Assembly: GCA_029260345.1 (NCBI GenBank)
Contig: JAJDDK010000001.1
Location: 62,001 to 126,000 of the forward strand
Source of the DNA: Phycisphaerales bacterium
GTDB lineage: Bacteria; Planctomycetota; Phycisphaerae; Phycisphaerales; UBA1924
DNA: 64,000 bases
Direction of reading: 5' to 3'
Position 1 is the first letter of the stretch. Each line of letters begins with the position of its first letter. A model generated the notes under the pieces. That model was given only the letters and a program-made list of their open reading frames with translations. It was not told the origin of the DNA and made no database searches. A program made the position numbers and the translations under genes. Positions 1 to 9,400 of the stretch are shown in pieces.

Positions 1-2626
1 CCGGATGCGCCGGGTCGTCGCTCGCGAAGTAGCGATCCACACGAATCCAGTGCATTTCGCGGCCCTTGAGCACTTCGTACTTGCCCACGACCGGGATGTT
101 GTTTTCCGCCTGGCACGCGACGGTGCAGGCGCCGCACCCGGAACACGTCGATAGATCGATCGACATCCCCCACTGCGGCGATGTCGTGTACGGGTGCGGA
201 TCCTTGTACATGCTCTTGACTTCAGGCGTGTGCGCCAACGCGCCCACGCGCTCGGCGAACTTCAGATCCCGCGGATTGCCGTAGGAATCTTTGCCGTCAA
301 TCACCGTGTCGCCTTCGGCGCGCCACGCCTGCACATCGAACTCACGAAGAATCGCGCGGCCTTCCATCGCCCAGTGATTCTGCACGCACGGCACGTGGTG
401 CCCGCCGCCAATCTTGGTGACGGTCGCGCCCGTCGCATAACGCATCGCGCCGGTGGTTCGCAGCAGATAGGTATTGAATCCAATGCCCGTTCCGAGAAGA
501 CCGGCGCGTTCGCGCCCGCCGCCGAGCGTCAGCGTCACCGTGCCCGGCGCCATGCCCGGCTCGCGGAACACCGGAATCTGCATGCTGCGCCCGCCGACCG
601 AAATTTCGATGATGTCGCCATCGACAACACCAAGCTCCTTGGCGAGCCCCGCGCTCATGAGCGCCGGATTGTCCCACGCGACCTTGGTGATCGGGTCGGG
701 CAGCTCCTGCATCCAGCCGTTGTTGGCCCAGCGACCGTCGCCAATCGTGCGATCCTGCATGAAGATGACTTCAATGCCGCTGGACGACGCCGGCGTGAGC
801 GAAGTGATGGCTTGCGCCACCGCGCCTGAGTTCAGGTTCGGTGATGTGCCGCTGGACGTTGTGCCTTCCAGGAAACCGTTGTGCAGCGCACGATTCCAGC
901 GTTTCTCGAACGCGCTGTCCGCAAGGCTCTGCATGCCCGGCGCCGATGCACGCCATGTGGCGCGAACGATTTCAAACCCATCCGGGTGATCATTGCCAAG
1001 CAGCAGCGAAAGGAACTCGATAGAGCTTCGACCTTCGAAGAGCGGCGCGATCATCGGCTGCACGACGGACAGCGTGCCGTCTTGCGCCGTGACGTCGCCC
1101 CAGCTCTCGAGGTAGTGCGCCCCGTTGAGCTGCCATGTCGACATCGCACCCGTTTCATCGTCATCAACATTGAGCGTGATCGACGTCGGAATGCGCGACC
1201 AGAGCTGATGCAGGCCAAGTTCAGCCGGCGCGTTGTAGACAGGATTCGCGCCGAGCACGACGAGCGTGTCAATGCGCCCCGAATTGATGAGTTGCGCCAG
1301 TCGCTGAATCGATGCAACGCTCGATGCAGCGCAGTCCTCGCCAATCGGCTGCATGCGCACCGTGGCGCCATTGGCGCCGAGTGCCGTGTTCATGGCGTGA
1401 ACAATGGCGTGAACCGCCGCAGGCTGCGTCGGACCAACGGTGACCACGCACTCGCCGCGATGAGCGAGCAGGTCATCCGCGACCGCGTCAATCCATTCGT
1501 GATCCAGTCCGGCCAGCGCGGTGTCGTCTTGACGATCCGACATCGCCCGCGTCACCGGTCCGTACCCGGCGCCGCCGACACGCTCGATAATCGCCTTGCC
1601 CAGCGCCACCACATACGACTGCACGCCCGATGGCTTCAAACGCAAACGATGATCCGACGAGCCGCCAACCAGCGTCATCGTGGATTCAATCGCATAAATG
1701 CGGCTCATCTCGCTGCCATCGCCGTGCGTCGACGTGACGCGACGACCCGCCGCAAAGCCGCGCGAGTTCGGAAGCGTCGCACCTTCACCACCAAGGAAGT
1801 CATCATCGATCGAAACAATGACCTTCGCCTTGGCCAGATCGTATTGCGCTGTCATCGGCGAACCGAATGCGATCGAGGCGCCCTCGCGGGCCGCTTCGTT
1901 GTCAATCGCTTCGTACGGCAGCCACTGTGCTTGCGGCCAGCGCTGCATGATCTGATCACGCATCCGGTCGCGCGACGGGCTTGATGTCTTCTCGACAAGG
2001 AAAACGAGCCCAGCGCCACGGTTCTGATCAAACTGCGCAAAGTGCGGGCCAACGAACGACTCAAACTCGCGCCAGGACGAATCGACCCGCTCGCCCTCGC
2101 CCATCTTCGTCGGACGCTTGAGTCGATCAGGGTCGTACAGATTCAAAACAGATGCCTGCGCCCACGCGCTCGACCGTCCCTGATTCACCGGGTGCAGCGG
2201 ATTGCCTTCAAGTTTCGTCGGACGGCCAACGTGCGATTCCACCAGCAGGCCTTCAGCGCCGCCGCCGGGCAACGGCATCGCGGTCGCGTAATACAGCGGC
2301 GTGCCGGGAATCACATCCTCGGGCTGACGTCCGTACGGCATGATGTGATGCTCGGGGCGACGGCAACCGGGCAACGTCGCCGCGCCGGCCAGCGCTAATG
2401 AAGCGCCCATCACACGAAGAAAGTTTCGCCGCGACGGATCAGATAATTCTGACGCAAACGCGGGAAACTCGCGCTGCAGAAATTCACGAAACTCACCGGT
2501 GTCCGCGAGTTCGTCGAGGCTGCGCCACAACTGCCGACCCGTCGCATGACTGCGATCTGGCGTGCGCTGTGGTTTCTCGGCGGGCTGCTTCCCGACGGAC
2601 GAAGGACATTGCTTGGCTTTGCTCAT
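1..2626 (-). CDS. actB: Alternative complex III molybdopterin/iron-sulfur subunit ActB (partial, runs off left edge)
   Basis: The frame is open from an ATG at 2626 to the window edge (875 codons), so the C-terminus is missing. The N-terminus has the segment SLDELADTGEFREFLQREFP, typical of ActB-type molybdopterin oxidoreductase-like proteins, then an RRNFL Tat-like signal and a Cys after a hydrophobic stretch (TLPGC). A long molybdopterin-oxidoreductase-like region follows. Near the edge the cluster-binding motif CSGCGACTVACQAENN begins the ferredoxin domain that carries Fe-S clusters. In this family the complex oxidises menaquinol and passes electrons to cytochrome c or directly to an oxidase at the outer face of the membrane. 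The gene lies 92 bp downstream of actA in the same orientation, the usual ActA-ActB order. No clear Shine-Dalgarno precedes the ATG. Confidence 0.9.
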   Translation of the reverse strand, partial: MSKAKQCPSSVGKQPAEKPQRTPDRSHATGRQLWRSLDELADTGEFREFLQREFPAFASELSDPSRRNFLRVMGASLALAGAATLPGCRRPEHHIMPYGRQPEDVIPGTPLYYATAMPLPGGGAEGLLVESHVGRPTKLEGNPLHPVNQGRSSAWAQASVLNLYDPDRLKRPTKMGEGERVDSSWREFESFVGPHFAQFDQNRGAGLVFLVEKTSSPSRDRMRDQIMQRWPQAQWLPYEAIDNEAAREGASIAFGSPMTAQYDLAKAKVIVSIDDDFLGGEGATLPNSRGFAAGRRVTSTHGDGSEMSRIYAIESTMTLVGGSSDHRLRLKPSGVQSYVVALGKAIIERVGGAGYGPVTRAMSDRQDDTALAGLDHEWIDAVADDLLAHRGECVVTVGPTQPAAVHAIVHAMNTALGANGATVRMQPIGEDCAASSVASIQRLAQLINSGRIDTLVVLGANPVYNAPAELGLHQLWSRIPTSITLNVDDDETGAMSTWQLNGAHYLESWGDVTAQDGTLSVVQPMIAPLFEGRSSIEFLSLLLGNDHPDGFEIVRATWRASAPGMQSLADSAFEKRWNRALHNGFLEGTTSSGTSPNLNSGAVAQAITSLTPASSSGIEVIFMQDRTIGDGRWANNGWMQELPDPITKVAWDNPALMSAGLAKELGVVDGDIIEISVGGRSMQIPVFREPGMAPGTVTLTLGGGRERAGLLGTGIGFNTYLLRTTGAMRYATGATVTKIGGGHHVPCVQNHWAMEGRAILREFDVQAWRAEGDTVIDGKDSYGNPRDLKFAERVGALAHTPEVKSMYKDPHPYTTSPQWGMSIDLSTCSGCGACTVACQAENNIPVVGKYEVLKGREMHWIRVDRYFASDDPAHP

Positions 2627-2718
2627 GACTGGGCTGCTCGGCGTTTCAATCCGCCCGAAGGCGGCGGGAAGAGAGCGATGCGGGGAACCCGGCGATCACT
2701 TACGTGAGCGTCGTGCGG

Positions 2719-3468
2719 CTAGTAGTGGCAGGCCGCGCAGTGTTGCGGCGGCGCGGAGCGAAGGCGCTGGGCGAGGCGATCGCCAATGGTGGTCGCATAG
2801 TCCGGCTGGGTCAGCAACTTCTGAACCCGCGCCAAATCCGTGATGCGCACCGGCGAGTCGCCGTCGATCACGCCGTGCACATCCACCATGCCCTGCCCGG
2901 GATCACGGTGACAATCCAGACAGAACGCCATCGAAAGACTTTCCGCCTGATACACGTGCGGCATCGTGTCAATGCGCGCATGGCACGAATAGCAGCTCAC
3001 GCCGGAATTGATGTGCGCCGCATGGTTGAACTGGACATAGTCGGGCAGCTTGTTGACGCGCTTCCACGGCACCGCTTCGCCCTTCGCCCAGTACTCGCGC
3101 AGTTTCGCAAGTTCCGGGTTGCTCCAGTGCGGCGATGGCGACGAACCATCCTGCGAGAGCGCGAGATTGAGATACCCGGTCTTGTCGTCAACAACCGTGT
3201 GGCAATTCATGCAGGTCGACGTCGATGGCACGTTCGCCGTGCGTGATTCGCCGACGTAGTTGTGGCAATACATGCAATCCATGCCGAGCTTGCTCGCATG
3301 AATCTGGTGGCTGTAATCCACCGGCTGTTCCGGCATGTAGCCGACTTCCCAAAATTTCGGCGTGGCGTAGTACCACGTGCCGCTGATGAGAAGAAACGCC
3401 AATCCCAGGAATCCGGCGAGAAACGCATGCGGGATGAGATTGGTCCACTTCGGGAAAAGTGGTTTCAC
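2719..3468 (-). CDS. actA: Alternative complex III pentaheme cytochrome c subunit ActA
   Basis: Five CxxCH heme-binding motifs are visible in order: CMYCH, CMNCH, CYSCH, CLDCH and CAACH, the last at the extreme C-terminus. They follow one N-terminal membrane anchor (about residues 12-31) introduced by LFPKW, the standard ActA beginning. The frame could open at 3573, but I chose GTG 3468 because AGGGGA sits about 6 bases upstream and the 35 residues before it are low-complexity and unlike the family. The product should be a periplasmic electron-transfer subunit of the quinol-oxidising complex, working with ActB encoded next. It is divergent from the heme A synthase gene, which suggests the partner oxidase contains heme A. 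Confidence 0.9.
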   Translation of the reverse strand: MKPLFPKWTNLIPHAFLAGFLGLAFLLISGTWYYATPKFWEVGYMPEQPVDYSHQIHASKLGMDCMYCHNYVGESRTANVPSTSTCMNCHTVVDDKTGYLNLALSQDGSSPSPHWSNPELAKLREYWAKGEAVPWKRVNKLPDYVQFNHAAHINSGVSCYSCHARIDTMPHVYQAESLSMAFCLDCHRDPGQGMVDVHGVIDGDSPVRITDLARVQKLLTQPDYATTIGDRLAQRLRSAPPQHCAACHY

Positions 3469-3707
3469 CGTGTTCCCCTGTCTCGCAGTGTCTTCATCCG
3501 GCTCCGACGTGTCCGGCTTTGCACTGGTTTCTTGACTTGCTCGTCGAGGCGACGAATGACACCCATCACGCAACCCAGTCTGATTCGGCTCGTCCCGCCT
3601 CCGAGCCTCGAAACTGCGGATACCATCGTTTCCGACAGTAATGGTTCTTGCGGGGCAGTAGCTTCCCGACCCGAACGATTGGCGTCAAGGCGACCAGACA
3701 CCAACCT

Positions 3708-3727
3708 GATAATCGAGACTGAGTCTC
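3708..3727. promoter_or_regulatory. Candidate -10 (GATAAT) abutting a 13-bp perfect palindrome between actA and ctaA
   Basis: Positions 3715-3727 read GAGACTGAGTCTC, a perfect inverted repeat with a one-base centre. A second 11-bp palindrome, CTGAGTCTCAG (3719-3729), overlaps it. GATAAT at 3708-3713 lies directly upstream on the + strand, and a start site six or seven bases later would fall inside the palindrome. No convincing -35 is seen. The position in a divergent respiratory-gene interval fits a repressor operator, but this is inference. Confidence 0.35.
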
Positions 3728-3784
3728 AGCAAATCACGCCCTGCCGATCCATGTGATTCACCTCATCTCGCCGATCCTCAAACC

Positions 3785-5206
3785 ATGGACAACCACACCA
3801 TGACGACGCGTTCTCCCCTCCTCGCCCGCGCGCTGGTCTTTGGGTTTGCAACCTCGCTTGCGGGGTGGATTGTTGCGTATGCGCTGCGCCTCCCCGGCGC
3901 GATCTTCCCGCCAGTGGCGCTTGGACTGGCGATCATCCTGATTCAAGTCTCCGGCGCGACGCTCGCGGGCCGATCCGCCAAAGGCGCTTCGCCATGGCTC
4001 GCCGGACTCGCGACCGGAATCGTGACCAGCATCCTGAATCTCCTCATTGTGCTTTCCGCGTTTGCCGGCGAGGCCGCCAGCGAACAGGAACAGCTCCATC
4101 CGCTCTATGCGATCGCGGCATACCTCCCGCTCGGCGCGATCCTCGGCGCAATCGGCGGCGCCATCGGTGGTCGAATCGCGAAACAACAAGCCGCCACAGA
4201 GCCAAACTGGCTCGGCCGTTTCGCGATCGTCAACACCGTCGGCGCTTTCCTGCTGCTCGTCGTGGGCGGCATCGTCACCAGCGCCGACGTCGGCCTTGCC
4301 GTTCCAGACTGGCCCGCCAGCTTTGGCGCCAACATGTTTCTTTTCCCGCTCAGCAAGATGACGGGCGGCGTCTTCATCGAACACGCGCACCGCCTTCTCG
4401 CCGTCCTCGTCGCGCTGACCACCGCCGCGCTTCTGGTCTGGACGCTTCTCTCCCGCGTGAGTTCGATGGCCAAGCTCGTCGCCATCGTCGCATCGGTGCT
4501 CGTGATCTCGCAAGCGATCATGGGCGGGCTGCGCGTCACGCAGGCAGACGCGCCAGCCGCGATTGAATCCGTCGAGGTCGTCGAAGACCAATCCGAAACC
4601 GATGTCGTGATTGAGGAGGAGACAGCGCTTGCCGACAACGCAACCAGCCGCATATTGCGCCTCACGCACGGTGTGGTCGGTCAGATTTACGTCGCAAGCC
4701 TGGCGCTGCTGGCCGCACTGCTTTCCACAACGTGGCGCACAGGTCCGGCGCCGGTTCCAAACACAGCGGCGGCCGGCCAGCGCGTGCTTAACGTCCTCGC
4801 CCTGATCGCGCTCATCGTGCAAATCGGTTTCGGCGCCGCCGTACGCCACTTTGATCTGCAATCGCACGCGCTGATGTCGCACATCGGATGGTCCGTCATT
4901 GTGCTCATCCTGCTGCTCGCCGCAGGCGTGCGCGCACAAAAACAACTCGGCTCGGTGTCGCCGATCTTGCGCCGCTCCGCGACCGCGACCAAACACACGG
5001 TCCTGTTGCAAATGGCGCTCGGTGTTGTCGCGCTCATCAGCGCCATGAAGTTTCACGACGTCGAGCCGCCGCCGGCGCTTTACATCGCGCTTCGCTCACC
5101 ACACCAGGCGATTGGTTGTTTACTGCTCATCACCACAACGTTGCTGACCGCATGGACGATTCGTTTGACGCGATCCGCGCCCGCAAACGCACCAGCTTCA
5201 ACATGA
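3785..5206 (+). CDS. ctaA: Heme A synthase (CtaA/COX15 family) with an N-terminal membrane extension
   Basis: The protein should convert heme O to heme A for aa3/caa3-type cytochrome oxidase. The catalytic part starts near residue 147 with the family signature GGIVTSADVGLAVPDWP, followed by EHAHR, RLTHG, SHIGWS and SPHQ, which supply the four histidines expected of CtaA/COX15. It is 473 residues, longer than typical CtaA (about 310-360). The extra length is about 140 N-terminal residues with roughly four membrane helices, plus an acidic loop near residues 260-290. An alternative start is the ATG at 3800 (MTTRS). No Shine-Dalgarno is obvious for either. It lies divergent from actAB and convergent with doxX, 11 bp away. 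Confidence 0.85.
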   Translation: MDNHTMTTRSPLLARALVFGFATSLAGWIVAYALRLPGAIFPPVALGLAIILIQVSGATLAGRSAKGASPWLAGLATGIVTSILNLLIVLSAFAGEAASEQEQLHPLYAIAAYLPLGAILGAIGGAIGGRIAKQQAATEPNWLGRFAIVNTVGAFLLLVVGGIVTSADVGLAVPDWPASFGANMFLFPLSKMTGGVFIEHAHRLLAVLVALTTAALLVWTLLSRVSSMAKLVAIVASVLVISQAIMGGLRVTQADAPAAIESVEVVEDQSETDVVIEEETALADNATSRILRLTHGVVGQIYVASLALLAALLSTTWRTGPAPVPNTAAAGQRVLNVLALIALIVQIGFGAAVRHFDLQSHALMSHIGWSVIVLILLLAAGVRAQKQLGSVSPILRRSATATKHTVLLQMALGVVALISAMKFHDVEPPPALYIALRSPHQAIGCLLLITTTLLTAWTIRLTRSAPANAPAST

Positions 5207-5217
5207 TTCGTGCATCA

Positions 5218-5676
5218 TCAGTCCGTTGACGACGCTCGTTGCATCTTTCCAAACGGAAGCTGTCTCCGGTGCAGCACGACCGTCGTCGCGCACAACGCAA
5301 ACAACAAAACCGCCATCCAGAACAGCAGCGGATTCTGCACGGTTTCACCGTCAATCACGTACTCCGGCACAACGCCGAGCTTCGTGAGGTGCGAGCCAAT
5401 CGCGCCGAGCATCACCATGGCGCCCCACAGTCCGCCCCACACCGCCGTGCGCGGCATGAGCAGCAGCGCCGCCGCCACCAGCTCGCACACCGCCGTGAAA
5501 TAGCGCCCCCACGGCTCAACGCCCAACTTCTCAAACGTCTGCATCGCGTACGGATCGCTGATCAGCTTTGGAATGGCGCCCGGCCACAAGAACAGACCGA
5601 CAGCGATCAACCGAACTGTCCACGACAGCGCGACCTTGGGCGTCATTGATTTCTTAGCGGTGGACGGATCGTTCAT
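5218..5676 (-). CDS. DoxX-family membrane protein
   Basis: A 152-residue protein with four predicted membrane helices. Family features are a glycine/proline-bearing first helix (FLWPGAIPKL) and the third-helix region MLGAIGSHLTKLG. DoxX-like proteins occur with quinone- or thiol-linked redox functions, but the activity of this one cannot be assigned. The start ATG 5676 has an excellent GGAGG seven bases upstream, but that ribosome binding site is the 3' arm of a perfect hairpin (see 5685-5705). It is co-directional with ndk, 70 bp downstream of the ndk stop. Confidence 0.75.
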   Translation of the reverse strand: MNDPSTAKKSMTPKVALSWTVRLIAVGLFLWPGAIPKLISDPYAMQTFEKLGVEPWGRYFTAVCELVAAALLLMPRTAVWGGLWGAMVMLGAIGSHLTKLGVVPEYVIDGETVQNPLLFWMAVLLFALCATTVVLHRRQLPFGKMQRASSTD

Positions 5677-5684
5677 TGCGATGC

Positions 5685-5705
5685 CTCCTCGTACGTGACG
5701 AGGAG
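5685..5705 (-). promoter_or_regulatory. Hairpin sequestering the doxX ribosome binding site
   Basis: Read on the - strand, CTCCTCG (5705-5699) and CGAGGAG (5691-5685) form a perfect 7-bp stem around a 7-base loop. The 3' arm plus the next G is the Shine-Dalgarno GAGGAGG, placed correctly before ATG 5676. In the mRNA this would mask the ribosome binding site. It could equally be a DNA operator, since the two arms form an interrupted palindrome. Confidence 0.5.
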
Positions 5706-5746
5706 ATCAATCGGCGCCGCAATGAAATTATTCCCGCGTCTTCGAT

Positions 5747-6217
5747 TTACTCAGGGTCGCCGCCCGACATGTCATAGACCCACGACTCGATCGCACGATC
5801 CATTTGCTGCACTTCCCCATCCTTGAAGAAGAGCTCCATCTCGCGCGCCGCCGCCTCGGGGCTGTCCGAACCGTGAATCAGATTGAATGAATTCGACACA
5901 CCGAAGTCGCCGCGGATCGTGCCAGGCTCCGCTTTGGATCCGAACGTCGCACCCATCATCTTGCGGCTCATGTCGATCGCGCCCACACCGCGCAGCGCCA
6001 TGACCAGCACGGGCGAACTGGTCATAAAGTTCACCAGCCCGTCATAGAACGGCTTGCCCTTGTGCGCGGAGTAGTGCGTCGCGGCGAGCTGCGACGAGAT
6101 CGTCATCATCTTGCAGCCGACGATCTGCAGCCCCTTGTCCTCAAAACGGGCGATGATTCGCCCCATCAAACCGCGCTGCACGGCATCCGGCTTCAAAATG
6201 ATCAGCGTCGTCTCCAC
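5747..6217 (-). CDS. ndk: Nucleoside diphosphate kinase
   Basis: The enzyme transfers the gamma phosphate from NTPs to NDPs through a phosphohistidine. The protein begins ETTLIILKPDAVQRGLMGRI, the canonical NDK opening, and contains the active-site block NLIHGSDS with the catalytic His. I chose GTG 6217 rather than the frame-opening position at 6346 because GAGGAG lies 8 bases upstream and family homology starts exactly here. The resulting 156 residues match the usual length. The gene is divergent from the M36 peptidase gene across a 280-bp interval. Confidence 0.95.
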   Translation of the reverse strand: METTLIILKPDAVQRGLMGRIIARFEDKGLQIVGCKMMTISSQLAATHYSAHKGKPFYDGLVNFMTSSPVLVMALRGVGAIDMSRKMMGATFGSKAEPGTIRGDFGVSNSFNLIHGSDSPEAAAREMELFFKDGEVQQMDRAIESWVYDMSGGDPE

Positions 6218-6497
6218 CGCACTACTCCTCGAACTGATGTTCGTATTCTGTTTGGAATCCCTACTCGCCGATGCGAGGCCCGGAGCGTACCGTTGGTTGT
6301 TCCGCGCGCCCAACGCCCGCTGCGGCGTCCGAAAACCGCTGACCACGAGGCAATCGCGCCTGGATTTCGGTTTTCTCTTGCCGCCGCACCCGGAAACGGG
6401 TACGCAGAAGTAACAAATTTCGGTCTTTCAGGACCGTTTCAAACCCGCGATCGCAGTGGCGCCGTCCGCCGCTGGTCGTCTGATGGGAGGGTTTCGA

Positions 6498-9400
6498 GTG
6501 ATTCGTACGACGATGATGTGTGGCGCGCTCTTTGTGACGCTTTTCTCCCTCCCGGCCGCGGTTCACGCACAAGCACCGATTGATGGCGTCACCCCTCTTC
6601 ACGAGCCAGACCTCGGACTCGATCCGTTTGATGTGCGGACTGACAACGCCGCGACCCAGGCGCGCATCGAACAGCTTCAGCAAAGCGAAGTGATGAATCG
6701 TCGCGTTGAGGCGAAAATCGCCCTCGAACAACGGCTGCCCGGCGCCAGTGTTGATCTCAATGCCGCCATGGCGACGCCCGAGTTCATTCGCTCGACGACA
6801 TCAATGCTAACCGCGATCCCCGCCGCCCCAATGGACGCGGCTTCGATCGTCAAATCATTCATCGAATCCAACGAATCACTTTTCGGAATTGCGCCGGCAG
6901 CGCTGGATCGCGCCACCATTACGCGCGACGCCACCACCACACACAACGGTGTGCGCACCATGTGGTGGCAACAAGAGATTGATGGCGTGCCGGTGCTGGG
7001 CGCTGACGTGCGCGCCAATGTGCTGCCTGACGGCCGGCTCGCAACCATCGGTAGCCGCATGCTTCCCGACGGCGCCATAAACGCGGCCCGCGCGAAAGCC
7101 ATCAACGTCTCGCGCCTCGACGCGGTTCAGATCGCCGCGACCAACATTGGCGTCGACGTGCCGGCCAGCCTCAACATCCTGCGATCGATCGAGTCGCCCA
7201 CGGCGCCGATCACCTTCGCCCGCACTCAGAATCTCAAACGCGATGTGAAGACGGACTTTGTCTACTTCCCCGTCACATTCAATGACATCCGCCCGGCGCA
7301 TCGTGTGACGCTCGCTGCGACAAATGACACCAACGTCTATGAACTGATTGTTGATGCGACGAATGGCGAAATCCTGCATCGCCAGAATCACACGTGGTAC
7401 GGCGGCGGCACGGACGGCGTCTACCGCGTCTGGACCAGCGACAGCCCCGCACCGATGACGCCCGGCCCCGACACGCCCAACGGAGCCCAGGCCCCCGAAG
7501 TGGCGCGCGAACTACTCACGATTGGATCGCTGAGCGCCATCGGAAGTCCGTCCGGCTGGATCAGCGTCGGCTTGAACGAGACCGTCGGTAACAACGTCGA
7601 CGCTGGCACCGATCTTGACGATGACGAAGAGATTGACCTGCCGCGCCCGCAGGGGTCTCCGTTCCGCGTATTCGATTTTCCGATCAATCTCGCGAGCACG
7701 CCTGACACCTACCGCGAAGCTTCAGTCGTTCAGGGCTTTTACGTCGCCAACGAATATCACGATCAACTTTACGATCTCGGATTCACCGAAACGTTCGGCA
7801 ATTTCCAAGATGACAACTTCGGTCGTGGCGGCGCCGGTGGCGACCCGCTCAACCTGCACGTGCACGATGGGCAGGGTTTCAACAACGCCAACTTCAACAG
7901 CTCCGGTGTCGATGGCGACTTCGCTTTTGTGCAAATGTTCATCTTTGATGGCCCAAGCCCCGATCGTGATGGCAACCTCGATACGCACATTCTCATTCAT
8001 GAACTCACGCACGGCACCAGCATCCGCATTCACGGCGGATTGACCGGTGGCCAGGCGCGCGGCATGGGCGAAGGCTGGAGCGACTTCTTTGGCCTGAGTC
8101 TCACGGCTGAAGACGGCGATGCTCGCGACGGGATATACGCCATGTCCGGTTTCGTGACGCTGGACGGCCTCGGCGTTCCGTTCATTGACAACTACTACTT
8201 CGGTATTCGCCGCTATCCGTACACCACGGACCTCAACCGAAACCCACTGACGTACGGCGACATTGACGCTGACACCTTCGACGTGGATCCGATGATCCCG
8301 CGCAATCCGGTCTTCGGTTCAAGTTCGCTCGGCCAAGTCCATAACGTCGGCGAAGTGTGGTGCACCGCCCTTTGGGAGTGCCGCGCGATTCTGATGGACA
8401 ACCACGGGTTCGCGGGCAACGACCTGATGATGCAACTCGTGGTCGATGGCATGAAGCTCACGACAACCACGTCGCCCAATCTTGTCCAGGCGCGCGATGC
8501 GATCCTGCTGGCCGATCAGATCAACAATGGCGGCGCCAACGTGTGCGACCTCTGGGCTGGCTTCGCCAAGCGCGGCCTCGGCGGCGACGCCTTCAGCGAT
8601 TCCGTTTCCACCACCAACATCATCGAGTCTTTCGACATTCCCATCGGTGTGAACTTCATCATCGACGGCGGCGCCCCCGGCCGCGTGCAGGCCGGTTTGC
8701 CGGAATCGTTCGAAGTTGAAATCACCGAGAACTGCGGCGCCCCCCTCACCCCCGGAACCGCGCGACTTGTCCTCACCATCAACGGTGAACCCGCACAGGA
8801 ATTCCCGCTCGTCCCGACCGAAGGCGCCGCGGGCGTGCTGGTCGCCACCATCCCCGCGCTGATGTGCGGCGATGTCGCGACCTACTACGTCGCCGCCGAC
8901 ACTGGCGATGGCGAATACACCTTCCCCGCTGGTGGCGCGGCGGATCAGATCGACCTGCAAGTCGTCACTGATGTTCAGACACCGTTCGCCGATGACTTCG
9001 AAAGCGATCTTGGCTGGTTCGTCTTCGGCGACGCTGAAGAAGGACAATGGGAACGCGCCATCCCTGCGGGCAACGGCGGCTTTCGCGGCGATCCGATCAC
9101 CGACGCCGACGGCTCCGGTCAGTGCTACGTCACCGACAACAGCGAAAACGGCGATGTCGACGGCGGAACGTCCACCCTGTTCTCACCGACGCTCGACGCC
9201 ACCGGCGAAGGCGACGCAATCCTTTCGTACTACGTGTGGTACGTCAACGACATCGGGACTTTCGTGGATGACACGATGCTCATCGAAGTGTCGAACGACG
9301 ACGGGCAAAACTGGACCACCGTCGAAGAGATTTCCGCACCAACCAACGGTTGGGAACTTCACACATTCCGAATCGCGGATCTCGTCGAGCCAACCAGCAC

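Noticed and set aside
881-1984. 367-codon + strand open frame opposite actB
   Set aside because: Arg- and His-rich shadow of the molybdopterin-family frame, which matches ActB throughout.
3758-5056. 432-codon open frame antisense to ctaA
   Set aside because: Its translation is rich in Arg, Asp and Gly with no hydrophobic core, the mark of a shadow frame opposite a GC-rich gene; ctaA has clear heme-ligand motifs.
6378-6406. Promoter TTGCCG-N17-TACGCA before the M36 peptidase
   Set aside because: Spacing is ideal but the -10 matches only two consensus bases.
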